A stretch of DNA of 64,000 bases from Macrolepiota albuminosa (GCA_027475525.1 JAMWFC010000051.1:1997205-2061204); one strand, 5' to 3'. Shown: positions 35,992 through 46,714, counted from the first letter of the stretch. The notes: a model not told the origin generated them from the sequence alone. Translations and numbers: made by a program.

Positions 35992-37687
35992 TTACACTTG
36001 TGCCGTCGCCCGAGGGTACCACTGTTGTCTGACTACCTTCACTTTCCCTCCGGCAACCGAAGCTGGAGACGGAGAGGTGGTATATGTGGAAGGCATTCGC
36101 GAGGCGGCATCTTGGGGCGTCCGTGGCGCAGTACTTGGCGTTGGCGAAGTCCTCGCAGAGAGAATTGGTGTTGGGGGTCGTAACTGCTGGACCCCTGTTG
36201 GTCTCTGTATAGGTTGACCGTGCGTAGTTCTGTCCTCCTCCTCTTCCTCTTCTTCCTCTTCCTCTTCGTCGTCATCGTCTTCCACCGCATCCTACACACA
36301 CAAGATCTTATGTAAGATTCTTCCTCTTCTTCCTCTTCCTCTTCGTCGTCATCGTCTTCCACCGCATCCTACACACACAAGATCTTATGTAAGATAAGGG
36401 TTCTCCAAGGTTTGTGAATGTAAAGTGACCTTAACGCACCGGATCGAAATCCTCCATTTGTCTATCCTCGTCCTCGTCTCTATCATCGTACTGGTCATCG
36501 TCATCGTCAATCCACCGTCCTCGCCAGTCAACCAGGTCCAGCTCACTCGGGCTCTCTGGGCGCAGACGCAGCCAATGCATCCGTGGCCCGCTTTTTGCGC
36601 GCTCGCTTACTTTGAAGCCATATATTCTTGGCACGTATACATAGCCAGCAGCACGTTTCTGTCCTCCGTGAGGATTAGGGTTGCTGAAAGGGGATGATCG
36701 GGAACTGCTCCCAGAGGAAGCGTTTTTGGGAGACAGGGACGAGCCACCAGGGCGGGGTACTTTCCAGAAAGGAGCTGGGGCAAGCTCCCGGTAGCTCTGG
36801 AAGAATAGATGCGCAAAAGTGGTCCCAAAAAATGCTCCTGTTCAAGCAAGCTTTAATCAATGAATGTCGCAATGCCCCTGGGGGCTGGAAACTCACCGTC
36901 TACACCTTGATACTTGCTGCTAGGAGGAGTATACACGTCATTACAGTTCGGGCAAAAGAGTTTCACCGTGTCGAACCCAGGTAGATCCGAGCGTCCACAT
37001 GGAACTACGTGGCAGCCCACACAATAGACGCGCGGACAGGAGCCGAACACGCCATTTTCGTATTTTTCTACCTGTTAATAGCATCCTCACATCAATTTTC
37101 CGTTTTGACGACAAGAAGAACACGAGGCGCTAAGGGCGACGCACCATTGCTTGCAGCCCTGCACGGGTGAGGATGTAGCGTTGGTGTACGAGCCCATACA
37201 GCATCTCCGCGGAAGATTCAATAATTGAGACATCCGGGATTTTGGAGGCGTCCTCATCTGCGCGGGATGGGTACAAGGATAATATTCCAATACAATTCTC
37301 GTACCTGGCTCCACGTCAAGTACCATCTCCATAGCTTCCTTCCAAAACGGAACCATAGCGTTTAAACCCGTTAAATTGAAATCATCCTCGATAAAGTCTT
37401 CTGTGACTTCACAAAAATATTCGTGACCTGGTAGTGAGCAGAACCAGCTAATCCAGGTAAGGGTTGATGTAGGCGTCGAAGAGGCTGTATGAAAGTGAAT
37501 ATTTTAGTCTGGGCACGCACGATAGCAAGACCCAGCACGCGATGCATGTTGAAGATTGAAACACACTGTAGCCGTCATCCTGTTCCTCAGGTTCTTCCAT
37601 AACTTCATCGCCATCTCCTGGCCCACCTACTCCTTCCTCCTCAACCTCCTGCTGCACCTCTATAGGTGGCTGCTGTCGCAGCGCCAT
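35992..37687 (-). CDS. CKB1: Casein kinase 2 regulatory subunit beta
   Basis: CK2 beta dimerises through a zinc finger and tethers two catalytic alpha subunits. The start at 37687 gives MALRQQPPIEVQQEVEEEG. The core matches: DWFCSLPGHEYFCEVTEDFI, IEDDFNLTGLNA, LDVEPDEDASKIPD, AEMLYGLVHQRYILTRAGL. The zinc cysteines are CPRVYC and CPNC, 30 or so residues apart, with KYQGVDGAFFGTTFAHLFF and YVPRIYGFKVSERA after them. Beyond this core lies an unusually long acidic tail (WIDDDDDQYDDRDEDEDRQ, then a run of D/E) and a P/T/S-rich end to the stop at 35992. About seven introns. A perfect 77-bp duplication (36242-36395) repeats the acceptor and start of the acidic exon. Confidence 0.92.
36242..36395. 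repeat. Perfect 77-bp tandem duplication in CK2 beta acidic tail
   Basis: Copies 36242-36318 and 36319-36395 are identical and abut. The unit includes an intron end, its acceptor and codons for DAVEDDDDEEEE, so two in-register acceptors exist in the sequence as given. Confidence 0.98.
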
Positions 37688-37816
37688 GATTAGAGCGTCG
37701 AAAACCGTTTAGACGTTGTCGATGTCGATGAAGGTTCTGATTATAACTCCGATCGGCACATTGCCAATCTCGGACTGACTACCATATAAACATATATATC
37801 ATTCTTTCTAAAGCAC

Positions 37817-39103
37817 TCAGTAGTCGAATGTACAAGTTATCTGCCCTCTAGAATGGCCTATCCAGATAGGCAGGCCAAAAACAAGAAGAAGTAGCAGCTG
37901 AGCTACACACCAGCTGATAAGAGCATACCTCGAACCCTTCCGTAGACCTAATCCAAGAATTTCAACAGCGAACGTGCTGACCGTGGTCAGACAGCCACAA
38001 TACCCGTCATCCAATCCCTGGAGCACGCTGCAGGCGTACGATGATACCGGATGTACCTTGTTCTGGAGGACGTTGAAACCTCCGAGCAACGCCGTTCCGA
38101 TCATATTAGCCAAAAACGTCCCCAGCGGCATCGATCTCAGCAGAGTATTAAGGTGCCTCCGAGCAACGCCGTTCCGATCATATTAGCCAAAAACGTCCCC
38201 AGCGGCATCGATCTCAGCAGAGTATTAAGGTGACAGATAGTAGGTATCTGGTGATTGTTCCTGGGGACGCAAAGAGAAGGGCCGCAGTAGCATTGTGGCG
38301 GTAGGAGGGATCCATCAAGAAGAAGGCTGGGAATACCGCGCCATAAAAGAGGATTGAGATAATCGTGATGATATACCGGAAACGCCGCCGCGGCGGCGGA
38401 ACAGCGGGGAGATGTGGATGGATCGCAGCCGCCAACTGCAGTCCGAACAATACGGAGGACAGAGATATTGAAAGAGTGAAGACGGACTTTCCGAGGCCGT
38501 CTATGAACTGTGATCATGTCCTAAGAATCGAACCATATCCTGTTACAGAACACACACATTCCATAGACCACCATGATGGTACTGACCACCATTAATCCAC
38601 GAGTTAAATACATCAAGTTGCCATCCAGAAAATGTTGTCAATGATCCACAAAATCCTAACCAAAGGGATAATAAGTGAAACAAAGTGACGAAGGTCGAAC
38701 TAGCAATTCACCGACCTGTTGTAACCGCCGTAAAAAGCGGAGGATAACTAACCGAAGTCTTAAGATCATAGTAGAAAGAGGACTCAAGTCCTTACAAAGT
38801 ACTAAAAGGTTCCTTTAGGCCCACAGCAAAACCCATGATTAGACATCCGAGACCCTGCACATATGCCAATGGAAAAATGCTATTCCCTTGGTATCTCGCA
38901 AGCGCAATGAGTCCCAGCCTGGCTAAGGTACCAAAGATAGAAGCGGGTACGAGGAGCGCCACGACATGGATGGAAAGTGGATGGAAGTTCAAAGGCTTGG
39001 CACGATCCGAAACACGGCTGGGAGGACGTTCTATGGTTTCGACGGACTGGACTTCGCTTGGGGTGGGATCTGCATCATGAGGGTCCGTAAGCGAAGTTGG
39101 CAT
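37817..39103 (-). CDS. FEX1: Fluoride exporter FEX (fused double CrcB/Fluc)
   Basis: FEX is a plasma-membrane fluoride channel made of two fused CrcB-like halves; it protects fungi from fluoride. The first half shows ASIFGTLARLGLIAL, YVQGLGCLIMGFAVGLKEP and GFCGSLTTFSGWQLDVFNSW. The second shows PGTITRYLLSV, SMPLGTFLANMIGTALLGG and GYCGCLTTVSTFAVEILGL. It ends in a hydrophobic helix and QITCTFDY (stop 37817). The start at 39103 (MPTSLTDPHD) is the first in-frame ATG; the frame stays open upstream, but TSC10 begins there on the other strand. A 77-bp duplication (38079-38232) frameshifts the second half, and one more base seems missing between RYLLS and LNTLL (about 38229-38245). Otherwise complete. 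Confidence 0.87.
38079..38232. repeat. Perfect 77-bp tandem duplication in FEX exon
   Basis: Copies 38079-38155 and 38156-38232 are identical and abut; mismatches flank both ends. The unit encodes LNTLLRSMPLGTFLANMIG on the minus strand and breaks the frame when present twice. Confidence 0.98.
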
Positions 39104-39146
39104 TAAAACTGGCGCAGGAGTCAGTGATAAGTCACACAGTCTGTCG
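39104..39146. promoter_or_regulatory. Very short divergent promoter between FEX and TSC10
   Basis: Only 43 bp separate the two most likely start codons. Either the transcripts overlap at their 5' ends or one start lies elsewhere. No TATA box is present in the gap. Confidence 0.4.
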
Positions 39147-40578
39147 ATGTTTACTCTTACTTTCCTTCTAGCCGTAATAGGCGTCTTCACCTTCTTCTGG
39201 GCATTTTCTTCTAAAAAGAAGTGGGATCCATGTGCAAAGGTCCGCTTTCTACAACGCCTTGTTCAAATACTTCAAACACAACGCGCTTCGGTTTAGCATT
39301 GCTATGTAACGGGTGGCTCCGCGGGGCTTGGCCTTTCGCTTGCTATCCTTCTCACAAAGAAGGGGGCTTTTAGCATTGCTATGTAACGGGTGGCTCCGCG
39401 GGGCTTGGCCTTTCGCTTGCTATCCTTCTCACAAAGAAGGGGGCTATGTGTCTATCGTTGCACGCAATGAGGAACGGTTGCAATCAGCATTAGAACAGCT
39501 TGAGGTGGGTATCGCATGTCCAACATCTCAAAATATATGACTTTCAATCACACTTTTGGTTAGAGCGCTCGACAGACTCCCGACCAGATCTTAAAGGCTA
39601 TTCATTCCACTTGACGATGCAGAATCCTCAGCTTCTGCCCTTGAGGCTGCTTGCAACGGAAACGGGGGTAGATGTCCGACGCAGTGTTCCTGTGCGCAGG
39701 GGCATCTCGGCCGGGCTTTTTTGTAGAACAAGATGAGGCATCCTTGAGAAAGGGTATGGATAATGGCTACTGGGTTCAGGCATGGTCTGCGCTGGTTCGT
39801 CATCTGGCCTTTCCTATGCCCAGCTGATACGAAGCCATTCAGGCAGCTGCGAAGCGCATGGCACGCAGCAAGTTTTCAGGTAAAATTGTCCTTGTGTCTT
39901 CCGTCTTGGGATACATGTCTATGATTGGGTACTCCTCCTACTCTCCGGCAAAGCATGCGTTGAGAGGTGCGCGACGCGACTTTATCCCTGAAACGCCACT
40001 ATACGTTATAGGGCAGGCCTTGCGGAAACATTACGGTCCGAATTACTTCTCTACTCGGTGTCCGTCCACATTTTCTTCCCGGGGACGATATACAGTCCTG
40101 GATATCTCGAGGAGAATAAGACCAAACCAAAAATCACTCTCAAGATTGAGGAGAGTGACGATGGCATGCAACCCGACGAAGCTGCACTGGCTCTACTTCA
40201 AGGTCCGCCGATGCGTTTTTGACTGTGCTACTGGTACTTATAGGGAAATAGGTGTAGAGCATGGCTATTTTCACATATCAGGCGACTTTGTAGGCAACTT
40301 GTTCCGATCTGCGACTAGAGGTGCGTCGCCGCACAACAATGTAATGACGGATATTATATACACCTTCATTGGATGGGTTTGTGCACCACCATATTTGACT
40401 TCTATTCTCGTGTTCTCTAACATGTGTGGCCTAGATTGGTCTTACATTATGGCGCCGGGGGGTCGACGCGTCTATAGTGGGACATCAGGATGAGCACGAG
40501 GGACATCTGGCGCGACAGGGCTTCTTTGAACCGAAAAATATTGACGCCTCGGAGCAGATAAGCAGTCAAGTGAATTAG
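39147..40578 (+). CDS. TSC10: 3-ketodihydrosphingosine reductase (KDSR/Tsc10)
   Basis: TSC10 is an ER short-chain reductase that converts 3-ketosphinganine to sphinganine in sphingolipid synthesis. The start at 39147 gives a membrane anchor ([20 protein letters not shown]) spliced to [19 protein letters not shown], the Rossmann NADP motif. Then [39 protein letters not shown] (catalytic Ser, Tyr) with SPAKHALRG (Lys), [39 protein letters not shown] and a C-terminal hydrophobic helix. The stop is at 40576-40578. A 77-bp duplication (39292-39445) repeats the Rossmann exon. Between ILK and [11 protein letters not shown] the frame needs three added bases (near 39599, 39607 and 39678) to read [16 protein letters not shown] and [10 protein letters not shown]. 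All else is intact, so sequence error is likelier than pseudogenisation. Confidence 0.85.
39292..39445. repeat. Perfect 77-bp tandem duplication in TSC10 exon
   Basis: Copies 39292-39368 and 39369-39445 are identical and abut; mismatches flank both ends. The unit carries the intron acceptor and codons for the NADP-binding loop. Confidence 0.98.
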
Positions 40579-41086
40579 TACTAATTTTGTTGCGTTCCCG
40601 TGATTACAAGGCACAAGTAGCAAATGAAAGATATAGAAAAATGTCAGAAAGAAGCGAAGCTCTGAAGAGTACAGGACACCTGTAATGATGTCCGAACCGA
40701 ATGAGCATTATATCCTTCATCCGGGCAGGAGTAATCTTGGTCCCCTCCATTAGGTTGGCCAACGACGCAAAGGTTGACCAACCTTGGTACAAGGAAGACC
40801 GTCAATGTAAGAATAAAGAAGCCCGCAACGCAACCGAATCAATTAAAATAGCAGCGGGGTTAAGGGCCGGTCGCATGATGCCTTACGTAGCGGCGATGAC
40901 ACTTTCGGGAACTAATTCTAACTGGACAGGAATATCGACATGAAGCTGAGAAAACCTCTTTCATCTCGTCCCATGAGTGCGTGAGCTCTGGATCTACTAC
41001 CTATCACTCCTAAATCCAGACTTGCGCCTCTTACACCTTGGTGGTAATATCACCCATCGTGTAGTTCGATCAACCCATCCCCCAGG
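40579..41086. other. Intergenic region between TSC10 and the DUF7704-like gene
   Basis: These 508 bp between two plus-strand genes contain short open frames on both strands but no recognisable family, splice chain or repeat. Confidence 0.45.
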
Positions 41087-41698
41087 ATGCGGCCCACCTC
41101 CGCTATTCCCGACTTTTACTACTTTTGCTTCGCCGTATACGAGCCATTTCTGACCGTGATTGGTTTTATCGGGGCTTTGATGTCAGTCTCATCTCGTCGT
41201 TCCTCAGCCCTTGGAAACTTACTCCCCCGTCCCAGCGACCCACAGGGCGTGAGTGACCACGATCAAGGCCACGAACTTGACCGACCGATCTGTTAGACTC
41301 ATAATTCTCAAGCACCATGGTTGAATAGCGATCCACCTCCGGCCAAGTTACCAATTGCCACGCTAGTTACTATAGTCCAACTTGGTCACGTCTGCGCCCT
41401 GGTCGGATTGATCAACTTGTTCGTCCTTACTGCCGCTCGTAGCCATCTTCATGTCAACTTGCCTTTGCAAGAAAAGATGGTCTTCGCTCTTCTTACACCT
41501 CTGGTGATCGGCGATATATTCCATCTTTATATCACCCTATGGGCTCTAGGTGCTCAAAGATGGGAATTTTGGAACTGGAGTCCCATGTTGTGGACCACAA
41601 TTATATTGGGATTAACCCTAATGGTACCACGTATAACTTGGCATCTTGGTGTTGGACGCTATGTCCACACCCGGGACGGCGTTGTGGAGAAGAAATAA
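41087..41698 (+). CDS. Small four-helix membrane protein, DUF7704-like
   Basis: This is a predicted integral membrane protein of about 187 residues, encoded by exons 41087-41248 and 41297-41698 joined in phase across a 48 nt intron (GTGAGT...GTTAG). It starts MRPTSAIPDFYYFCFAVYEP, a pattern typical of a widespread ascomycete and basidiomycete family annotated as DUF7704. Hydrophobic segments are FLTVIGFIGALM, ATLVTIVQLGHVCALVGLIN, KMVFALLTPLVIGDIFHLYI and MLWTTIILGLTLMVPRITWH. The tail GVGRYVHTRDGVVEKK is hydrophilic. Function is unknown. It is convergent with VID27. Family assignment is from memory of the opening motif and layout, so moderate certainty. Confidence 0.75.
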
Positions 41699-41946
41699 GT
41701 CTTCATGTGCTGGTGAAAAATCTTATCATCTCTTCGAGAATTGTGTACTGATTGATACTCAGTAGTTCAAACTACCTATCATATACTTATCATTTATGAG
41801 GGTGCATTACAGTCCCCGTGACATAAATAGTTGCCCAATGCTACAAGACGATACAAGATGTGGTGATTGAGGGGGACTACTGTTACAATTCCTAGGTTTT
41901 GATGAAGAGTAGGAAAACGATATCAATAGGACTATATAGATCATCC

Positions 41947-44825
41947 TTAATAAGGCGCGTTAACAATGTTCGACCTGCTCCCGAAGTTACCTTCGGGAGC
42001 GAGCGAGAGACGATTGGGCTTCTTCAGGTTCTTCTTGTTCACAGCCAGAACATTGTTATCAAGAGCGACGATCTGATGAGAAGGTCATAAGGAAAAGTAT
42101 AATATGGTGATTTGATGTATACTCACGATTTCTTTGTCATCACCGAACTTGAAGTTGTCTTGGACAACGTGATCCTCATACTTCTTGATCTCGTACTGAT
42201 CAAGATATCCTTTCTTAACCTTCTTAAAGTCCCAGGCAATGATGAACTGGCCACTGGAAGTGACGATGGCATTTTCCTCCTTCCCTGGACCTTGGTTAAA
42301 TCTAGGAAGGTTGAGGATGCAAGGTCAACCAGGTATAATTCAACACTTACTTAGCAGGAGTGAAAGATATACTTCCCATATACGCAACGTGCTCGTTTCG
42401 GAGTTGCAAACGACGAGGCATCGGTTTTGCGGTTGCAGGAAAACTGCGATCGAAACCAAGAGAGCCCTGGTAGCGGCCTTCACCTATTAGTGTGTCGATC
42501 AAGAGTAAGTAAGTCTTGGTAGTCGCCACAATGTAACGACCATCAGCAGTGACGTCGATGCCAATGATAGGATCTCCGAGAGGAGGCAGAGCAGTTTTTG
42601 CGTTTTTGCCGATCGAATCAAATAATCTGATGTCACCCTTCTCGCTCGCGACGGCAAGTCTGCCGTTAGCGGTCGTGGTCACGCCAGAAAACTTGTTCTT
42701 GCTGACATATTGCTTGTATTCGTTTTCAACCATCTTATTTCCGGACACACGAGGGTCGATGCGGAAGAGGGAATTGTGTGATACGCCGACCAAAGTCTGC
42801 TCTCGCGTAGTCTGTGCAAACTTGTTGTCTGGTGCGATATGGTCGACCGTGACATTATCATGAACCTTCCACTCTTCAACAATCTTTCCACGCTCAATAT
42901 CCATGCTAAATAGCGAATGAGGTTCAGTTGGGTTCATTAACACCATCTTAGTGTCTTGATCATGCAGCATAACCTAAAGTAGAAGACTTGTTACAAAGAG
43001 TGAATAGAATAAGAAACCTTTTTAAACGCACATGTTTCGGCTTGAATCCCTTTCCTTTCGGGGTGACGAGTTTGGTGATACTGCCATAGTACTTAACACC
43101 ATTTTCGGCGGAGTGGTTAAATACACCAATGTTATTTCCGCGGACAACATACGAGCGATCGCCTTTATAACCGACAGTAAGTTGGGAGTTGCAATCCGAA
43201 CCAGGAATCATAGTTGTAGTATCCTCGTCTTCATCGTGGTCTTTCTCGTCGTCGCTCGGTTCTGTGAAGAGAACTCAATAGCATGACCATATTGTTTGGG
43301 TGGTACAAACCTTCATCGGGATCTAATTCAGACGAAACTTCTTCCTCGTCGTCTTCATCGTTTTCGACATCGCGCATCTCGACATCCTCATTGGCATTCA
43401 CAGCATAATTTTGTTCATCGGCCTTGATCAAGTGAGCTGTGGAAAGAAAGGGGACAGTGGAAACTGAGTACCTTCAATTTGGCCCATGACGATTGATGGA
43501 GAGTTTCCCATAAGCATTCAGTGAATTTCTGCAAGAAAGCTACCAGATGATCTTCGCTGAAACGAAAAAGCCAGCTTGACTGAGAACCATCATCAGCTTG
43601 ATGATTCCAAGTGAGTGATAACATCCTGTGCGAGAAGCGTTGATTCATGTCTTGCGTTATTTGATGCGCCAATAGAAGTCCTGCATCGTTCTCTGCAGTG
43701 AGCCAGTACTGGAAAATGGTGCCTTTAGGCCTCATAATGTTAGCCATTACGATTCCTTGATTATTGAAGCTTTCGGTTTTTGTGTCCCACGAATAAAGCT
43801 CGGCTTCACAGGAGATAAGAGGTTCTGTGGAGGCATCAGGTGTCTTTTTTGCCGGGGAAGAAGGTATATCGTCTTCCGTTAAAGGTTCAGATAACGAGGG
43901 AGATGCTACGACAGAGGTCGAGGGCGAACGCAAAGTGTTGGTTTTTGATGGCGTTTTGTGACTAGGAATTACTTTGGCTCTGTCCGATAAAGGAGAGCTC
44001 GGGGAACGTTAGTTACTCATACCCGACAAAACAAAAATCGCGCACTGCCAAGTGAACTCCTCAAAGTCAGCATCACGAGTGTTGTCTGCGGACTTCTTGT
44101 ATTTACGTTCATACATGGCCCGGTACATGCAAGTTTCGAAAAATGCGCGTGTAGGTTCATTGGTTCCGGAAGCAACAAACTCAAAAGATTCATCAACATC
44201 CCCGTCGAGGTCACGCCACACGAGAGTCGGCTCTCCCTCACTTTCGCCTATGCGAAATTCAAGCTCTTGGCTGATAAGAAACACTCTCTCTTCATCAGCT
44301 AATTCGCGATGTAAAGAAAAGTGTCCGTCAAATAATAAGATCAATCGATGCAACCCACGCACTTTCATCCTCATCTTCCAAGAGTTCTTGATCACCCTCC
44401 TCATATACCCTCGTGATGACTAGTTGGAAATTATGCTCCAAGTTGGGTACGCGACGAATGGTCGCCATGGCCTCATTGTAACTTGGTACTATCGATAAGA
44501 TGATAGATGGAAAATTCAAACCTCTTACATGCATTCACGAGATGTTCGAATATTTCCAGGACGAATAAGATATAACTGGCCTTTTGGTAAATGGTGGTTG
44601 TTGAGCTAAGAATGTTCTGCCCTAGTGTCACCAATCCGTACCTGTGGAAATCTTTACCACTTCGGCCGCATTTGGATCTTCTGTGTGCCAGGGTCAATAA
44701 AATATCTCCAATGTTTCATCTCAGTGAACACGAACGCCAGACTTTACCAATGACTAAGAAGAGAAGAAATCGGTCTGAGTTTCCATAGAAGATAAGAAGT
44801 ACCTACGACTTCTGAAAATGTTCAT
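41947..44825 (-). CDS. VID27: VID27 family protein (vacuolar import and degradation)
   Basis: VID27 is a conserved fungal and plant cytoplasmic protein with a PH-like N-terminal region and a C-terminal WD40-like propeller, named for a role in fructose-1,6-bisphosphatase degradation in yeast. The start at 44825 gives MNIFRS, splicing to LIGKVWR. Middle exons carry TFFETCMYRAMYERKYKK-type sequence and EEFTWQC. An acidic linker (DEDDEEEVSSELDPDEG) precedes the propeller, with DRSYVVRGNNIGVFNH, MLHDQDTKMVLMNP, GVTTTANGRLAVASEKGDIR and GIDVTADGRYIVATTKTYLL. The tail ends FGSRSNIVNAPY with the stop at 41947-41949. About ten introns. The first exons are short and their exact junctions are less certain. 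Confidence 0.87.
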
Positions 44826-44954
44826 GAGGGAATGACGAAAGGACAAGGCACTGTTGAATAGAGACGGGTTGGACCAGTGACAGGCAACACGTCGTGACGG
44901 GGTCACGACATTATACGTCACGCGAGCACGACTCGGACATCTTCTCTTATACAT

Positions 44955-45396
44955 ATGTCCAGCCCAAGCCACTTGCTCTCGTCATCTCCGACTACGATTA
45001 CTTCGTCAGGTATTTCATCGACAATTAGATAATGTTACTCTTGTTCATCTACTCAAGGACAACCTCCAAGTCCTATGACCCCTTCACCCAGCTTGAGGGC
45101 CCGAAATTCTAACAGTACCCCAGAGGTTCGTTGTCAGTCGCTATTCTACTTCAGTATGGCTCTCACACTTGGATACTACTTGCGTTTTCTATCTCCTGTT
45201 CTATCTCTGGTCGCGTTGGCAGCCTTCTAGCCCTAATCATCTGAACGAGATTCCGCGTTCTACCTTTCACAGCATCTTCACGTCGCATGCTAGTGCCCCT
45301 GGAAGACCATTTCATGTACGATCAGATCCCTCGCTCTTGACATGCTTTGATCCTCGGGACAAAGAATTATATGGACTGTGGGCACCACAATATTAA
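44955..45396 (+). CDS. Small orphan protein of about 98 residues
   Basis: Exons 44955-45009, 45058-45125 and 45223-45396 chain with GT-AG introns of 48 and 97 nt. The combined length is a multiple of three and ends at a TAA at 45394-45396. The product starts MSSPSHLLSSSPTTITSSG, has an S/P-rich first half, then HLNEIPRSTFHSIFTSHASA and a conserved-looking end, DPRDKELYGLWAPQY. I do not recognise the family. It is divergent from VID27 with 129 bp between starts, which fits a genuine gene. The Ser/Pro composition is low-complexity, so a chance chain is not excluded. Confidence 0.5.
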
Positions 45397-45679
45397 CATT
45401 GTTGATTCATATCTTTCGAGTTTAGTGTCTCAAATGATATCGGCGCTTAGTCCCAGCCCTATTTTGTATATGAGCCCTTCGGGTTAGGTTGACGTTGGGT
45501 TGTATTACTTAACGTCGAACTTAGCCAAAACGAGTTTGAAAGTACTTAAAAAAGTTCAAGCTGCTTGTCTGTCCAGTCGCGGACAAAGCGAAGACGCATT
45601 AACTAGCCGCCTTATGGGCTTGCTCATCTTTTGCTAAGGAGAATTGCAAATGCATTCTCCACGTCGCACTGCTACGCAC
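45397..45679. other. Spacer at the border of the accessory region
   Basis: This is a short stretch between the small orphan gene and the transposase remnant. No features are recognised. Confidence 0.4.
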
Positions 45680-46180
45680 ACTATAATCATGCCTTCTATA
45701 AAAAAACAGAAGAGGAACATCACAAGTTCATGGAATCGGCCGAACACTTGAGGAATACGGGTTCACTGTGAAGGGGATGAAAGAAAAGTGTTGAACTGTG
45801 TCCCTTGGAGAATTCCATGGCCCGGCTTCTCAGCGAACGAGATGTCCTTGGAAATCAAGCTTCAAGCTTTAAGCTTAAGTTCATGGGGCCGGACATATAT
45901 ATTCCTGCCAGAAATTCATTGTGAATTGAACCCTATAGAGATCGTAAGTCTTCATTTCATTGACTATGGATCCGATCAGTCCCCAGTATTGGGATGGGGT
46001 AAAATATCGCTATTGTCAAGTCCCAAAACCAAAAACTCGAAGACGCCAAGCAGTATTTGGCGCACTTGATGCTTGTCCTGATCAGAACTGTCTTGTAGAT
46101 GACAGCGATGATGCATCTTTACGCCATCATGGATCCTTAAACCGGGTTCAAAATTTTGGCTGTCCAAAAAGGTCGTAACG
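45680..46180 (+). pseudogene. Decayed DDE-superfamily transposase fragment
   Basis: In shifting frames the sequence shows the C-terminal part of a DDE transposase common in agaricomycetes: CVPWRIPWPGFSANE, then YIFLPEIHCELNPIEI, where the usual form is LPKFHCELNPIE with the catalytic Glu. A KYRYCQVPKPKTRR-like stretch and ALDACPDQN follow. Stops and frameshifts break every frame, and the N-terminal catalytic part is missing, so this is a relic, not an active element. No terminal inverted repeats were found. The identification rests on the characteristic HCELNPIE motif and its neighbours. Confidence 0.7.
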
Positions 46181-46714
46181 TACATATGTTTTTCAACGTA
46201 TTTTTTGCTTCCTGAGTTCAAATCTGAAGCTTGCTAAAATTTGACTCGTTCAGCCACTACCAAATTTGTTCTTTGCTTGTCCGCGACTGCACATGAACAA
46301 AATTTCAATTTTAAGGACCTAAAATCCCAATGGTGTTAGCTTTGTTAGTGCGTAGGTAAGAGCCGGAGAATTCATAGACTTGGACATCGGAATCTGTACC
46401 CACACAACCTTATCTGGTCTCAACGTTGAAACGTGGTCTCTTGTTCAATCCGCCGCTGTGCATGATGTTTTTGGGAACTTCTTTTTGTCAATCAAGCCAT
46501 CTGTCTCGGAAACTTACTCATACTTTGCTCACTTTGGTCTCACGCGCAACGACGTGTACTTTAATTAATGAATGACCACTTGCAACCGAAAGGCCGGTAT
46601 CGAAATCCCACTCCGAAATGTCCGCGCATGTTCTTGGCAGATTGACTCTTAAATATCTAAGAAAAAGAAGGCTTGACCTCTCTAAAGTCTCTTGGTGGTG
46701 CTCTCGAGGTCCGA
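46181..46714. other. Spacer between transposase relic and RTA1 copy A
   Basis: About 530 bp. From roughly 46610 onwards it resembles the region upstream of the second RTA1 copy (about 56885-56990), so the paralogous block begins there. The rest shows no clear gene. Confidence 0.4.

Noticed and set aside
15681..39445. Reading the 77-bp pairs as a minisatellite, MITE family or CRISPR-like array
   Set aside because: The eleven units share no sequence, only length, and each occurs exactly twice without spacers.
39313..39736. Two separate open frames in the TSC10 region as distinct small genes
   Set aside because: They are TSC10 exon pieces displaced by the 77-bp duplication and single-base gaps; combined they match one KDSR protein.
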